Origin: Auxenochlorella pyrenoidosa
Lineage: Eukaryota; Chlorophyta; Trebouxiophyceae; Chlorellales; Chlorellaceae
Length of the DNA stretch: 50,922 bases
Assembly (NCBI GenBank): GCA_001430745.1
Contig: KQ482046.1
Location: 17,850 to 68,771 of the forward strand
Direction: 5' to 3'
Shown: piece after piece, positions 20,049 through 29,849 of the stretch
How positions within the stretch are numbered: position 1 is the stretch's first letter
Layout of the letters: each line of letters opens with the position of its first letter
Position numbers and translations under genes: made by a program
The notes under the pieces: generated by a model
What the model was told of the DNA's origin: nothing
What the model saw: only the letters and a program-made list of their open reading frames with translations
Databases searched by the model: none

Positions 20049-20419
20049 ATGACTTTCAAGGAATTTGTCAAACTCATTTTTTGACGTCTCCTCTAAATTA
20101 GTGTGCATCTCCTCGTGAAAAAGCTTTTTTTTGCTCTTTCGCCTCAAAAACAACATTTTTGTAAAAAGAGGTCACTTCTTACTAAAAAAAAATGAGTTTT
20201 TTTAGTTTTTTCTAGTTTTTAATTTTAAAACTGTCATTAAATTTCTGTCTAGGGAGGCAAGAAACCGGTCTCATTTTTGGATTGAAAAAAAAAGAGGGCC
20301 GAATCACCTAATATTTCTCTTTTCTTGAATTTTTACTTCAGGAAATCTGGACCCGAAAAAATAAAAAAAAATGTTTTGAGGTTTTGGTAAAAATGTTCCG
20401 TCTCTCGAAAACATAACAA
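20049..20419. other. Intergenic between trnH and trnG(ucc)
   Basis: AT-rich. Nothing recognisable beyond simple sequence. Confidence 0.6.
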
Positions 20420-20493
20420 GGCGAATAACGGGACTCGAACCCATCTATTTAGTTCCACAGACTAATGCTTTGACCACCTAAGCTATATTCGCC
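20420..20493 (-). tRNA. trnH(gug): tRNA-His (GUG)
   Basis: Anticodon stem TTAGT/ACTAA with loop CTGTGGA (GTG). An encoded extra G-1 sits opposite C73, the histidine identity pair: G plus GCGAATA at the 5' end, TATTCGC plus C at the 3' end. Confidence 0.95.
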
Positions 20494-20499
20494 ATCTAG

Positions 20500-20524
20500 T
20501 CCCATTTTTGAACCAAAAATGGGA
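20500..20524. repeat. Family C palindrome
   Basis: TCCCATTTTTG / CAAAAATGGGA arms around AAC. Six nt from the trnH end. Confidence 0.88.
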
Positions 20525-20590
20525 ATGACCCTACTAAGTTGTTTTCATCAGACTCATTTACACAAAAAAAAGAAAGAGACCCTTCTACTC

Positions 20591-20652
20591 TTTGAAATTA
20601 TTCATAATTGGATGGAAATTACCAGTAAGATCTAATTATGAATAATTTCAAA
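20591..20652 (-). terminator. Hairpin just downstream of atp6
   Basis: Perfect 19-bp stem: TTTGAAATTATTCATAATT at 20591-20609 with its complement at 20634-20652 and a 24-nt loop. It begins 7 nt beyond the atp6 stop codon and is not a dispersed-family member. Probable mRNA 3' end or processing signal. Confidence 0.6.
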
Positions 20653-20659
20653 AAGCAAA

Positions 20660-21409
20660 TTAGTGAAGATTTATTGCGTCATTCAAATAAATACAAGTTA
20701 AAATTGTAAATACGTAAGCTTGAAGACAAGCTACACCAATTTCTAATCCGGTTAGAGCAAACACAATTGCAAATGGAATGAGAGAAGCTGCAGCCAAAAG
20801 ACCACCAACTGAAAGCATGGTCCAAGCAAAACCACTTAAGATTTTTACTAAGGTATGACCCGCCATCATATTAGCAAAAAGTCGAACACCTAAACTGACC
20901 GCGCGAAAACAATAAGAAACTAGTTCTAAAACTACTAATAGAGGAGCCAAAATTAAAGGGGCTCCTTTTGGTAAAAGAAAACTAAAGAAATGTAATCCAT
21001 GAACTTGAAAACCTACAATTGTGATTCCAATAAAAAGAGAAAGAGAAAGACCGAAAGTCACAACAAGGTGAGACGTTGCAGTAAAACTATATGGAATCAT
21101 ACCAATAAGATTTGTAAATAATAAAAATGTAAAAGTCGTGAAAATTAATGGAAAGGCAAAACGTCCTTTTTTTCCAATTTGTTCATCAACTAAACTTACA
21201 ACAAATTCATAAATCATTTCAACTAATGATTGCCAACGTGAAGGAACTAAAAACCCTCCATTTTGTGTTACAAGATAAAATAAAAGTAAAACTAATCCAG
21301 TAGATAATAACAGATACAATGATGAATTTGTAAAGGATAAATAAATATTTCCTAGACGAATAGGAATTATACTAACAATTGCAAATTGTTCTAAAGGTGT
21401 AAAAATCAT
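20660..21409 (-). CDS. atp6: ATP synthase F0 subunit a (Atp6)
   Basis: 249 residues. Five to six membrane helices. The proton-channel arginine is R176 in SLGVRLFANMMAGH, and TNLIGMIPYSFTATSHL (about 99-115) is the second family hallmark. Subunit a forms the two half-channels against the Atp9 ring. Starts MIFTPLEQFAIVSIIPI, close to plant Atp6 core starts, with no long presequence. Followed on the minus strand by trnH, trnG(ucc) and trnP. Confidence 0.98.
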   Translation of the reverse strand: MIFTPLEQFAIVSIIPIRLGNIYLSFTNSSLYLLLSTGLVLLLFYLVTQNGGFLVPSRWQSLVEMIYEFVVSLVDEQIGKKGRFAFPLIFTTFTFLLFTNLIGMIPYSFTATSHLVVTFGLSLSLFIGITIVGFQVHGLHFFSFLLPKGAPLILAPLLVVLELVSYCFRAVSLGVRLFANMMAGHTLVKILSGFAWTMLSVGGLLAAASLIPFAIVFALTGLEIGVACLQAYVFTILTCIYLNDAINLH

Positions 21410-21676
21410 AAAAGTGCCATTCTGAAAATTTTTTAATGATTACATTCAATTTCTGTCATCTTTTTTTTTTTTTGCTAAACAAAAAAGGACAGACTCTTTA
21501 AAAAAAGGACCGGTCAAATTCACAATTCAAGAAAAACATTGACTCTTTTTTAGTCCCATTTTTGTTTCATTCCCATTTTTGGTTCAAAAATGGGACCGGG
21601 ACTGGAACCGAAATGGCAAAAAGTTTTCAAAAAATATTATGTTTACCGTTGATAAATAAAAAATAATCAAACGTTC

Positions 21677-21691
21677 AGCCGGCTGCCGGCT
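21677..21691. repeat. GC-rich mini-hairpin
   Basis: AGCCGG / CCGGCT arms around CTG, in a strongly AT-rich spacer. Isolated GC cluster; no second copy noticed. Confidence 0.7.
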
Positions 21692-22160
21692 TGAAATCAA
21701 AATTGAAAATAGAAAAACGTAGTCGGGATAAAAAAGTCAAAAATTGGAAAAATTTTAATTTTTTCAATTTTTGACTTAAGAGCAGCTTTTTAAAAAATTT
21801 GCCTGACAACTTTGTGTCAAAAAGAATTGTGTAAGTTAGGGAAATTAGAGAATTAAAACATGTTCTCCGTTTTCAAACACTACAAGAATTGATTAGTTAA
21901 AAGATTCGATCCTAAGAAAATTAGAAAAGGATTTTTTTTTTAACTAGAAAAAAGATTGTTGAACAACGTATTTGAGAATATAAACCTTTTCTTCTTAAAT
22001 TCTGAATTTTAAAATTGTCTCTTTTTCAAAAAAACAAGAGTGACTTCTTGCAAAAAATTTGGACTGGACTGAAGTTTTGATTGGGACTGGAAACTTGCTT
22101 TTCTCTAGTAGGCTGTCCAGCGTTTTGATTTAAAGATTTTTTGGTTTTTTTAATGTACAT

Positions 22161-22180
22161 CATATAGAGAAACAAAAAAA
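22161..22180 (+). repeat. CATATAGAGARACAAAAA direct repeat, copy 3
   Basis: One substitution from copies 1 and 2 (AAAC for GAC context), same strand, about 245 nt upstream of trnN. Confidence 0.55.
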
Positions 22181-22423
22181 ACTTTTAAAAGAATTTGTAA
22201 AAATTTTTTGTTAGTTTCTTTTGTGACTTTTGAAAAATTTACACTAGATATTGTTTCAAGAATTCAAAAAACTGTAAAATAAAGAAATACGTGTCCAAAA
22301 AATTAGATTTTTCGGAAACTTTTTTCATTTCTGTTACTTATTTGCCAAAAATTTTTAAAATTTTTGAACTTAACTACTGTAAAAATAAAAAATTTTTATC
22401 AGTTAGTTTTTTTCTGACGGGTG

Positions 22424-22495
22424 TCTCCAATAGCTCAGAGGTAGAGCGGATGGCTGTTAACCATTTAGTCGTTGGTTCGATTCCAACTTGGAGAG
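22424..22495 (+). tRNA. trnN(guu): tRNA-Asn (GUU)
   Basis: Acceptor TCTCCAA/TTGGAGA, anticodon stem GATGG/CCATT with loop CTGTTAA (GTT), discriminator G as usual for Asn. Confidence 0.95.
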
Positions 22496-23006
22496 ATCCC
22501 GATAGTGATTCTTTTTTTCATGTCTTTATTTTGACGTTTTATGAAAAAATCAAAAGTTTATAAAATAAATTCAATTCAATAAGAAAAGCAAAATAATACG
22601 TTGAAATTGTCAGGGAAAACAAAACATGTTTTGTTTTCTTTTTTCAAAAGTTTTGCTTTTTCTCATGTTTTTTTTTCAAAAATAAAAATAGGAGAACTCT
22701 TTTTTTTTTAGAGATTTACTTTGAATTAGAAAAAATGTTTGTTCTGTTTTTGGAAAAAAAATCAGGAGAAATTTGGCACTAGGAGAATACATGAGTTAAT
22801 TTTTCGTAAAATCATCGTTTCAAAAACGTCTCTCTAATGTTTTTTTTCAACAAATCGGTCTTAGTGAGTCCCGTTTAGTCCCATTTTTGGTTCAAAAATG
22901 GGAATGAAACCAAAATGAGAAAGAATTGAAATTTTCTTAGGCTTCTTTCTCGTAAACCAAAGAAATCAGTGTAAAAAAGAAGGGTATCAACAAAAAAAGT
23001 CATTTA
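22496..23006. other. Intergenic between trnN and trnQ
   Basis: Family C palindrome at 22879-22903 and a family F-like hairpin near 22665-22695. No gene seen. Confidence 0.65.
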
Positions 23007-23078
23007 TGGGATGTAGCCAAGTGGTAAGGCATCGGAATTTGGATCCGACATTCAAAGGTTCGAATCCTTTCATCCCAG
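23007..23078 (+). tRNA. trnQ(uug): tRNA-Gln (UUG)
   Basis: Acceptor TGGGATG/CATCCCA, anticodon stem TCGGA/TCCGA with loop ATTTGGA (TTG), discriminator G. First of the closely spaced Q-F-S-V group. Confidence 0.95.
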
Positions 23079-23116
23079 TAATAAATGAAATATGTTACTA
23101 GAGAAAATGCATTAAT

Positions 23117-23189
23117 GTCTAGATAGCTCAGTTGGTAGAGCAAAGGACTGAAAATCCTTGTGTCGGCAGTTCAAATCTGCCTCTAGACA
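23117..23189 (+). tRNA. trnF(gaa): tRNA-Phe (GAA)
   Basis: Acceptor GTCTAGA/TCTAGAC, anticodon stem AAGGA/TCCTT with loop CTGAAAA (GAA), discriminator A. Confidence 0.95.
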
Positions 23190-23258
23190 AGCCGACTTTG
23201 GTTCAACAATAACAAATTTCTAAATTTGGGTTTTAATTCTTAACTTAAAAAAGACTAA

Positions 23259-23344
23259 GGATGAGTGTCTGAGCGGTTTAAGGTACCGGTCTTGAAAACC
23301 GGCATACTGAATAAGTATCGGGGGTTCGAATCCTCCCTCATCCG
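23259..23344 (+). tRNA. trnS(uga): tRNA-Ser (UGA)
   Basis: Class II tRNA with a long variable arm (86 nt). Acceptor GGATGAG/CTCATCC, anticodon stem CCGGT/ACCGG with loop CTTGAAA (TGA), discriminator G. Confidence 0.95.
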
Positions 23345-23539
23345 TTTTTTTAATGAATTTTAACGAACTAGAATTTTGTCATTGTTGGATCCTGTTTTAA
23401 GGAGAAATATAAAAAGAAAAAGCAAGTTTTTGAAGTCCACTTTTTTAGGATGTTTTTTTTTTGCAAAAAACAAAATTTTCGAATCAAGTGAGTTCATCTT
23501 AGTAGTGAATCGTAGAAACTCTCTAACTAAAAAAATTTC

Positions 23540-23612
23540 GGGTATTTAGCTCAGTTGGTAGAGCAATTCGCTTACAACGAAAAGGTCAATGGTTCGAGTC
23601 CATTACTACCCA
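23540..23612 (+). tRNA. trnV(uac): tRNA-Val (UAC)
   Basis: Acceptor GGGTATT/ACTACCC with one T-C mismatch. Anticodon loop CTTACAA within TTCG/CGAA (TAC), discriminator A. Confidence 0.93.
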
Positions 23613-23913
23613 TATTGCATAGAGTCTCGTTTACAAAGAGAAAAAATCCGGCCATTCTCATTTTTGTGCACAAAAATGGGAAAGGTCGGTACTTTCTCCT
23701 AAACGACTTCCTTTTTCGTAAACGAAAAAGGACCGAATTCGTAAACGAAAAAAAAATCTAAAGAAATTTCAATGTTTTCCTATTTAGTCCCATTTTTGAA
23801 CCAAAAATGGGAATAAAACAAAAATAACGCTAACTCAGACCGGTTGATCCTTTTTCTCCGCTCTTAGCCAAAAACATTGGGCAGACATGATAACAAAAAA
23901 TTTTCTTGCCAGT
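23613..23913. other. Intergenic between trnV and trnL(uag)
   Basis: Composite module in reverse order: family C palindrome at about 23655-23682 (centre GTGCAC), then family B at 23709-23732. A second family C palindrome follows at 23788-23812. Confidence 0.7.
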
Positions 23914-23996
23914 GCGGGTGTGGTGAAATTGGTAGACACACCAGGTTTAGGCCCTGGGGCTTTGTGGTCATACAGGTTCGAGTCCTGTCACCCGTA
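23914..23996 (+). tRNA. trnL(uag): tRNA-Leu (UAG)
   Basis: Class II tRNA. Acceptor GCGGGTG/CACCCGT (G1-U72), anticodon stem CCAGG/CCTGG with loop TTTAGGC (TAG), discriminator A. Confidence 0.95.
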
Positions 23997-24197
23997 TTTT
24001 TTTTTTCAAATTTTCAAAAAGAAATACTCAGAGAACACAAAAAATTGTCGTTATCACAATTTTTGTCTTTCCTTAACGATCTTTTGATTGAATTGCCCGG
24101 CAGCACTTTACGGAAGAGTGCTTTTTGCAAGCAAGTGTATAGCTTCTAAGAAATCGCTCTTTTTTCCAATTACAGAAAATTTCTAACAATCAATCAG

Positions 24198-24270
24198 GGG
24201 GACGTAGTTCAGTTGGTAGAACGTATGCTTTGCACGCATAAAGTCATCGGTTCAAATCCGATCGTTTCCA
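24198..24270 (+). tRNA. trnA(ugc): tRNA-Ala (UGC)
   Basis: Acceptor GGGGACG/CGTTTCC with two G-U pairs at 3-70 and 4-69. G3-U70 is the alanine identity element. Anticodon stem TATGC/GCATA with loop TTTGCAC (TGC). Confidence 0.95.
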
Positions 24271-25151
24271 AAAAAAAATAAAACATTCGCTCTCCCAATT
24301 TTGAAAAATTGGGAGAGTAAAGCCCGGTTCTGCTAAAGATGAACATTAGCACCAAATGTGTGTTTTTTTAGTAGGAAGTTTAGAAAGTTTCTGATTCTTT
24401 AGAAAACAAGCTTTCTAAAGATTCCTGTGATTTTTATGTTTGTTCTTGAATTTTTTTTTACTCTTTATTAAGAAACTAAACTGTCTTAAAGTCAATTTGC
24501 TTGATTGACTCCTATTTTTGTTCCAGAAATAGAAATGAACTTACAATTAAAGGTTGATCTTGAATTTCTCATTCTTTCCCATTTTTTTCGAAAAATGGGA
24601 CCTGGAACAAAAATTAAAAGTTAGTTTGAAAAAATTGTAATTCTAGCATTTTCTTCCTAATACTTTTAAATGTAAAGGTAGTAAGACTAAAATGAATAAT
24701 TCCCTAAAGAAACTAAAGAGAAGGAAGATGAAAAGTATGCCCAATGTTTTTGACTGAGGGCGTAGAGAAATGTTATTTTCAAAGAATAAAACAAACCGGT
24801 CCCATTTTTGTTTTAAAAATGAGAAAGAATCGATAAAAAAATATCATTTTTTGTACTGAATTCAAAAAAATTTTAGTTGCCTTTCTTTTTTTTCAAAGAA
24901 AGGGCCAATTTGAAGAATTCAAATTATCAAATTTTGGACACTCTTCCTTTTTTTGAAAATATTTTCTTCATCTAAAATTTCTTTTGGGGCGAATGTAATT
25001 ATAAAGAAATCTTGACATGTGAATTCTATAAAATTAGAATTGAAAAAACTACAAGGTAATCAAAAAGTCTGAATTGACTAGAATGAACAAATTTTTTAAA
25101 ATTTGTATTTAAGTGAATTTTTCCATTATCCAAACAAAAAATAATTTTTTT
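24271..25151. other. Intergenic between trnA and nad9
   Basis: A 13-bp hairpin CTCTCCCAATTTT/AAAATTGGGAGAG at 24290-24317 follows trnA. Family C relatives sit near 24577-24600 and 24800-24823. No gene seen. Confidence 0.65.
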
Positions 25152-25721
25152 ATGACTGAAAATTTTGCAAAATCTCTTCTTAAAATCATGCCAAAATGGA
25201 TTCAGTGTTATGTTTACCATAGAAATGAATTGATTTTGTACGTGTACCCCGATTATTTAATACCTTTTTTGTATTTTTTGAGAGATCATATGAATACGCA
25301 ATATAAGGTACTAATTGATGTGACTGCAGTGGATTATCCTTCTCGACCTCTTCGTTTTGAAGTAGTGTATAATTTATTAAGTGTACAATATAATGCAAGA
25401 ATCCGAATAAAAACAAGTGTAAACGAGGTCAACCCTCTAGGTTCAAGTACTCAAGTCTACTCTTCTGCTGGTTGGTGGGAACGTGAAGTATGGGATATGT
25501 TCGGAATCTTTTTTTCAAATCACCCAGATCTTCGTCGTATTTTAACTGATTATGGTTTTCAAGGACATCCTCTTCGTAAAGATTTTCCTTTAACAGGGTA
25601 TGTAGAGGTTCGTTATGATGATTCAGAAAAACGTGTAATTACAGAATCTTTAGAATTAACGCAAGAATTTCGATTTTTTGATTTTTCTAGTCCTTGGGAA
25701 CAATTAGAAAAAACGAGTTAA
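25152..25721 (+). CDS. nad9: NADH dehydrogenase subunit 9 (30-kDa)
   Basis: 189 residues from the ATG at 25152. [61 protein letters not shown] and the terminal FDFSSPWEQ are the NuoC/30-kDa signature. It sits in the peripheral arm of complex I beside Nad7. The frame stays open upstream to a GTG at 25113 (13 more residues), but that stretch is not conserved. Ends TAA. Confidence 0.97.
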   Translation: MTENFAKSLLKIMPKWIQCYVYHRNELILYVYPDYLIPFLYFLRDHMNTQYKVLIDVTAVDYPSRPLRFEVVYNLLSVQYNARIRIKTSVNEVNPLGSSTQVYSSAGWWEREVWDMFGIFFSNHPDLRRILTDYGFQGHPLRKDFPLTGYVEVRYDDSEKRVITESLELTQEFRFFDFSSPWEQLEKTS

Positions 25722-26068
25722 TAGTTTCTAAAGGTAGATTTATTTAAACCTGAAAAAATTTTGTAATACATTTTTGTGAACAAAAATAAGACTGTTCTTT
25801 CTTTGAAAAAGAAAGAAAAAAATCACTGACAGAAACTAGGCAGTGATTTGATCATTGCTCTAATCCTCCTAGTGTTTGTTGTGTTATTCTTTCTCCTGTC
25901 CTTTTTTTTAAACGAAAAAGAAAGAGTGTTTTAAATTTATTAGAATTTATTTTCATTTCTTTTTGTGATTTGCTTTTTCGTGAACAAAAAAGGACAGAAA
26001 ACACCCAAAGTCTAAAGTCTTTGACTTAACGAGAAATTTTCTTTTAATTCTTTTAGATGTGAGATCAG
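25722..26068. other. Intergenic between nad9 and trnM
   Basis: Family A variant with TTC/GAA ends near 25797-25819 and degenerate family B arms near 25899-25920 and 25970-25995. No gene seen. Confidence 0.6.
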
Positions 26069-26142
26069 GAGCTTATAGTTTAAGAGGTTAGAACACGTTG
26101 CTCATAACAACGCAGTTGTAGGTTCGAGTCCTACTAAGCTCA
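26069..26142 (+). tRNA. trnM(cau): tRNA-Met, elongator (CAU)
   Basis: Acceptor GAGCTTA/TAAGCTC with G1-C72 paired, so it is not an initiator. Anticodon stem CGTTG/CAACG with loop CTCATAA (CAT). D-arm AGTTTAAGAGGTTAGAAC resembles mitochondrial elongator tRNA-Met. Exchange of roles with the CAU tRNA at 14074 is the main doubt. Confidence 0.85.
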
Positions 26143-27235
26143 GAGAAGGCCTAATTCTATGAAGCGTTCCGCCGGTATGTAGATGTCTTTGGTGCGATCC
26201 CTGTTCTACAAATAGTTGGAAAAAAACCGGTTGAGATTACTAAAAATTCTCTAAGAATTGTAAAAGGAATAATCAAAACCTAACTCCAAATAAAAAAGGA
26301 AAAAGTTTGTTCTTGTTTTTTCTAACTAGTGGAGTAAAAATATGTGAAAAGTTTGGGTGTTCTCTTGTGTACGAGCAAAATTATCATGTCACTTTTTTTA
26401 GATGGGCACGTAACTCTTTCAATTTTGGTAAAATTAGGACGGGATAAAATTAAGAAATCTATCATTGAAAAAGAAAAAGAGTTGATGACTTTGTTTTCGT
26501 AAAAGAGTCACCTTTTTCCGATAACTAGGAGGTCAATTTTTACTTATCTTTTTCCAAGGAGTTGAAATTCCATTTTTCTAACCAATCCCCTTTTTCTTAA
26601 ATAGAGTTCTCTCTTTTTTTCGTAAACAAAAAAGGAATACAAGTGACAAAAATCTTCATGTAAATCTTGTTTTTTCTTGAATTTCTTATTCTTTCCCATT
26701 TTTTAAACAAAAATGGGACCGGAAAAAAATGTGATGTCCTTCCTTTTTTTGCGAAAGAAAGGCAACAAGATTTTATTTTCAATTCTCAAAACAAAAAAGA
26801 ATCAACATGTTAAAATTGAGGGAAAATAAGATTTTTTGAAACCTTTTTATTTGGAGAAAAAAAGCAAAGTGTGTTTAAGACGCGTAAAACGTCTCTCTAA
26901 TATTTATTTTAAACAAAAAAACCGGTCCCATTTTTGTTAAGGAAAATGAGACCAATGTCTTTCCTTTCTTTTTCAAAGAAAGGACCAATGTCGAAAAAAT
27001 TCAAATTTTTCAAATTTTTCTTTTTTCACTTTTGTGCACGTTCCCATTTAGTCCCATTTTTTTGTTACATTCCCATCTTTGAAAAAAGAATGGGACTGTC
27101 CTTTCTTTGAAAAAGAAAGGAAAGACGTATCAAAAATTGAAAAAATTCAAATTTTTATTCTTTTTTTGTAAACAAAAAAAGACGTCCTTTTTTTTTTACA
27201 AAAAAGGAAACAACGCTTTTATTTCAAAATATTCT
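26143..27235. other. Long intergenic region between trnM and cob
   Basis: A moderately GC-rich stretch at 26143-26240 has nested short stems and no assignment. Family C palindrome at 26695-26718, family A at 26962-26984 and 27099-27121, family B-like arms near 27165-27208 just before cob. No gene seen. Confidence 0.6.
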
Positions 27236-28393
27236 ATGAAACGCCTTTCTCTAATAAAACAACCTGTGTTGTCTGTTTTAAATGCTCATGTAGTTGATTA
27301 TCCATCTCCAAGCAATATTAATTATTTTTGGAGTTTTGGGAGTATAGCCGGCATTTGTCTAATAGTACAAATAGCCACTGGTATTTTTTTAGCAATGCAT
27401 TACACTCCTCATGTTGATTTGGCTTTTTTAAGTGTAGAACATATTATGAGAGATGTCGAAGGAGGTTGGTTTCTTCGATATATGCATGCTAATGGAGCTA
27501 GTATGTTCTTTATTGTGGTATACATTCACATGTTCCGTGGTCTTTATTATGGTAGCTATGCAAGTCCACGTGAATTATTATGGTGTATTGGAGTTGTTAT
27601 TCTTCTTTTAATGATCATTACTGCCTTTATTGGATATGTGCTTCCATGGGGTCAAATGTCCTTCTGGGGCGCAACGGTTATTACAAGTTTAGCGAGTGCA
27701 ATTCCTGTCGTTGGTGATAGTATTGTAACTTGGCTTTGGGGTGGTTTCTCTGTAGATAACGCAACCCTAAATAGATTCTTTAGTTTACATTATTTACTGC
27801 CGTTTATCATTGTCGGTGCCTCTGTTATTCATTTAGCGGCATTACACCAATATGGTTCTAATAATCCTTTAGGTACTAATTCAACGGTAGATAAAGTAGG
27901 ATTATATCCTTATTTCTATGTAAAAGATTTAGTAGCTTGGGTAGCTTTTGCAATTTTCTTTTCAGTGTTTATTTATTTTTACCCTAACCTATTAGGACAT
28001 CCGGATAATTACATTCCTGCAAACCCAATGTCAACGCCTGCTCATATTGTACCTGAATGGTATTTCTTATGGGTTTATGCAATTCTACGAAGTATTCCCA
28101 ATAAATTAGCTGGAGTGGCTGCAATCGCTCTTGTATTTATTTCACTTTTAGCTTTACCTTTTATTAATACTTCACCGATTCGCAGTTCTAATTTCAGACC
28201 ATTTCATAAGAAATTTTTCTGGTTAATTGTGGCAGATACTCTTCTTTTAAGTTGGATTGGACAACAACCAGTTGAAGACCCCTATATTCTAGTAGGTCAA
28301 TGTGCTTCAGTTTTTTTCTTTATTTATTTCCTAATAATGGTTCCTTTTTTAGGTCGATTTGAGAATTACTTAATTCATTACAAAGCACGCTAA
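27236..28393 (+). CDS. cob: Cytochrome b
   Basis: 385 residues from the ATG at 27236. Eight hydrophobic segments. Heme-ligand histidines at H84/H98 and H185/H199 correspond to the four bovine ligands. The PEWY motif ([16 protein letters not shown]) marks the quinol-oxidation site. Catalytic core of complex III. The open frame extends 43 codons upstream to a TTG, but that part translates palindromic repeats and is not coding. No introns. Confidence 0.98.
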   Translation: MKRLSLIKQPVLSVLNAHVVDYPSPSNINYFWSFGSIAGICLIVQIATGIFLAMHYTPHVDLAFLSVEHIMRDVEGGWFLRYMHANGASMFFIVVYIHMFRGLYYGSYASPRELLWCIGVVILLLMIITAFIGYVLPWGQMSFWGATVITSLASAIPVVGDSIVTWLWGGFSVDNATLNRFFSLHYLLPFIIVGASVIHLAALHQYGSNNPLGTNSTVDKVGLYPYFYVKDLVAWVAFAIFFSVFIYFYPNLLGHPDNYIPANPMSTPAHIVPEWYFLWVYAILRSIPNKLAGVAAIALVFISLLALPFINTSPIRSSNFRPFHKKFFWLIVADTLLLSWIGQQPVEDPYILVGQCASVFFFIYFLIMVPFLGRFENYLIHYKAR

Positions 28394-28742
28394 GTACAAG
28401 ATATTTTGTTACAGTTTGTAATTACTGTTTTCTTTTCTCTCTGGTTTAACCAGAGAGAAAAGAAATATTTCATTAGAATTTTTCGACTTAGTGCAATCAA
28501 ATTTTAGAATTTAGAGACTTGTTCTCTTTCTTAAAAAGAGTTCTGTCAATCCTTTTGGTTTACGAAAAAAGACAGAAAAATTTTTATTTTTCTTTCTCAT
28601 TTTTGTTTTAAAAATAAAAATGGGGCCGAGTTGTTCTGTTTTTTGAAAAAAAAACCGGGTTTCTCTGGTTTCTCATGTTTTTTTTTAACATTGGACAGAG
28701 ATTTAGTGAGCAACGGGAGTAGAAAAAGGAGCTTCTTTATTT
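28394..28742. other. Intergenic between cob and trnS(gcu)
   Basis: Holds the cob downstream hairpin (28430-28464) and a family F-like hairpin near 28637-28655. No gene seen. Confidence 0.65.
28430..28464 (+). terminator. Hairpin downstream of cob
   Basis: Perfect 17-bp stem TTCTTTTCTCTCTGGTT / complement with a single-base loop (28447). It begins 37 nt after the cob stop. Likely mRNA 3' end. Confidence 0.6.
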
Positions 28743-28833
28743 GGAGGAATGGCTGAGTGGCTGAAGGCACTGGTTTGCTAAATCAGCGTACATTTTATTA
28801 ACTGTATCATGGGTTCGAATCCCATTTCCTCCG
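28743..28833 (+). tRNA. trnS(gcu): tRNA-Ser (GCU)
   Basis: Class II tRNA, 91 nt. Acceptor GGAGGAA/TTTCCTCC region, anticodon stem CTGGT/ATCAG with loop TTGCTAA (GCT), discriminator G. Confidence 0.95.
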
Positions 28834-29774
28834 TTTGTTTTTAATCCATTTTTTCCAAATTTTAAAACAATGAGGACTCATTAAGATTACCTTTTGTTTT
28901 TTTTCAAAAAATTTAACCGAGACATACCTTTCCTTTCTTTTTCAAAGAAAGGACTAAATTGAAAAAAAAAATTAACAGACGCCAACTCATTTTTAGATTT
29001 TGCAATTCTATTTCCTTGACTCTAGAATTCAAGATTTACCTTTTTTTTCTCATAAACGAGTACATTTTTTTATAAAAACAGAAAAACCAATCAGCAACGC
29101 ATGACGAAACAAATGGTTTTGACGGGAGTGTTTTTTCGTTGACTTTTTTGTATATTTATATAAAATTTTTTTATGTCATGCGTTGCTGATTGGTTTTTTT
29201 TTCTAGTTATTTTCTGTTAATTCTAAAATAATAGAAACTTTAAATTTTTTTACTTAAATTTACTTAACTAGATTAAGAGAATTTATCTAAGTGGATTGAT
29301 CCTAAAAAATTTGTGACAAATCTTTTAGATTCATTTAGTTCATTAAATTATTAAAAGAAATCTACTAAAAAAAAATAAAGTTTCTCTGTCCTTTTTAGTT
29401 TATGAAGAAAAAAGCCAAAAATTGAAAAAATTTGAATTTTTTCAATTTTTTGGCAAAGGATTTAAAAAAACTTCATTGTAAAAAGAGAGTTGTCTTCTAC
29501 CAAACTTTTTTTAAAATCTCCGCCAACAAATATTCTGCAATTTCAAGCAGTTTATCTCCTTAATGTCGAAAATTTCGAAAGTGGTCACTTTTAACAACAA
29601 AGTCGACACTTTTTAGCAATTTGAATTTATTTCTGGCTCTGTGTACTTTATATAGACTAGTAAACCTTTTCAATTTCAATGAATTTTTTCTTTCTAAAAA
29701 ATAAAATCACTAAAAATTTGGTTGTCGATTTTTCCAATTAATTAGGCTTGATTTGAAAAAAAGAAATACATAAT
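28834..29774. other. Long intergenic region between trnS(gcu) and trnD
   Basis: Family A palindrome at 28931-28953, the unique 24-bp inverted repeat at 29082-29198 and family D at 29414-29454. No gene seen. Confidence 0.65.
29082..29198. repeat. Perfect 24-bp inverted repeat, 69-nt spacer
   Basis: Left arm 29082-29105 (AAAAACCAATCAGCAACGCA + TGAC) and right arm 29175-29198 are perfect reverse complements. The arms are richer in G+C than their surroundings and unrelated to families A-G. The spacer starts GAAACAAATGGTTTTGACGG and ends in an AT run. It could be a remnant of an inserted element with terminal repeats, a replication structure or a recombination product. Confidence 0.93.
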
Positions 29775-29849
29775 GAGGACATAGCTTAGTTTGGTTAGAG
29801 TATTGGTCTGTCACGCCAAAGGTCGCGGGTTCGAATCCCGTTGTCCTCG
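29775..29849 (+). tRNA. trnD(guc): tRNA-Asp (GUC)
   Basis: Acceptor GAGGACA/TGTCCTC, anticodon stem TTGGT/GCCAA with loop CTGTCAC (GTC), discriminator G. Confidence 0.95.

Larger units (their letters stand above)
21410..22423. other. Long intergenic region, atp6 / trnN divergent spacer
   Basis: Family C palindrome at 21571-21595 (with a half copy at about 21553), a GC-rich mini-hairpin at 21677-21691, a family D palindrome at 21736-21775 and motif CATATAGAGAAACAAAAA at 22161-22180. No gene seen. Confidence 0.65.

Noticed and set aside
23877..24149. Open frame overlapping trnL(uag) and running into the trnA spacer
   Set aside because: Most of its length is the tRNA; no recognisable product.
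25113..25151. GTG start for nad9 13 codons upstream
   Set aside because: No conservation with known Nad9 N-termini; the ATG at 25152 is adequate. Cannot be excluded without N-terminal data.
26143..26240. 5S rRNA candidate
   Set aside because: Only a short GCGATCCC-like match; the 5S helix set could not be drawn. Kept as a finding, not as a gene.
27107..27235. N-terminal extension of cob from a TTG codon
   Set aside because: It translates family A and B palindromes; cytochrome b starts at the conserved [10 protein letters not shown].
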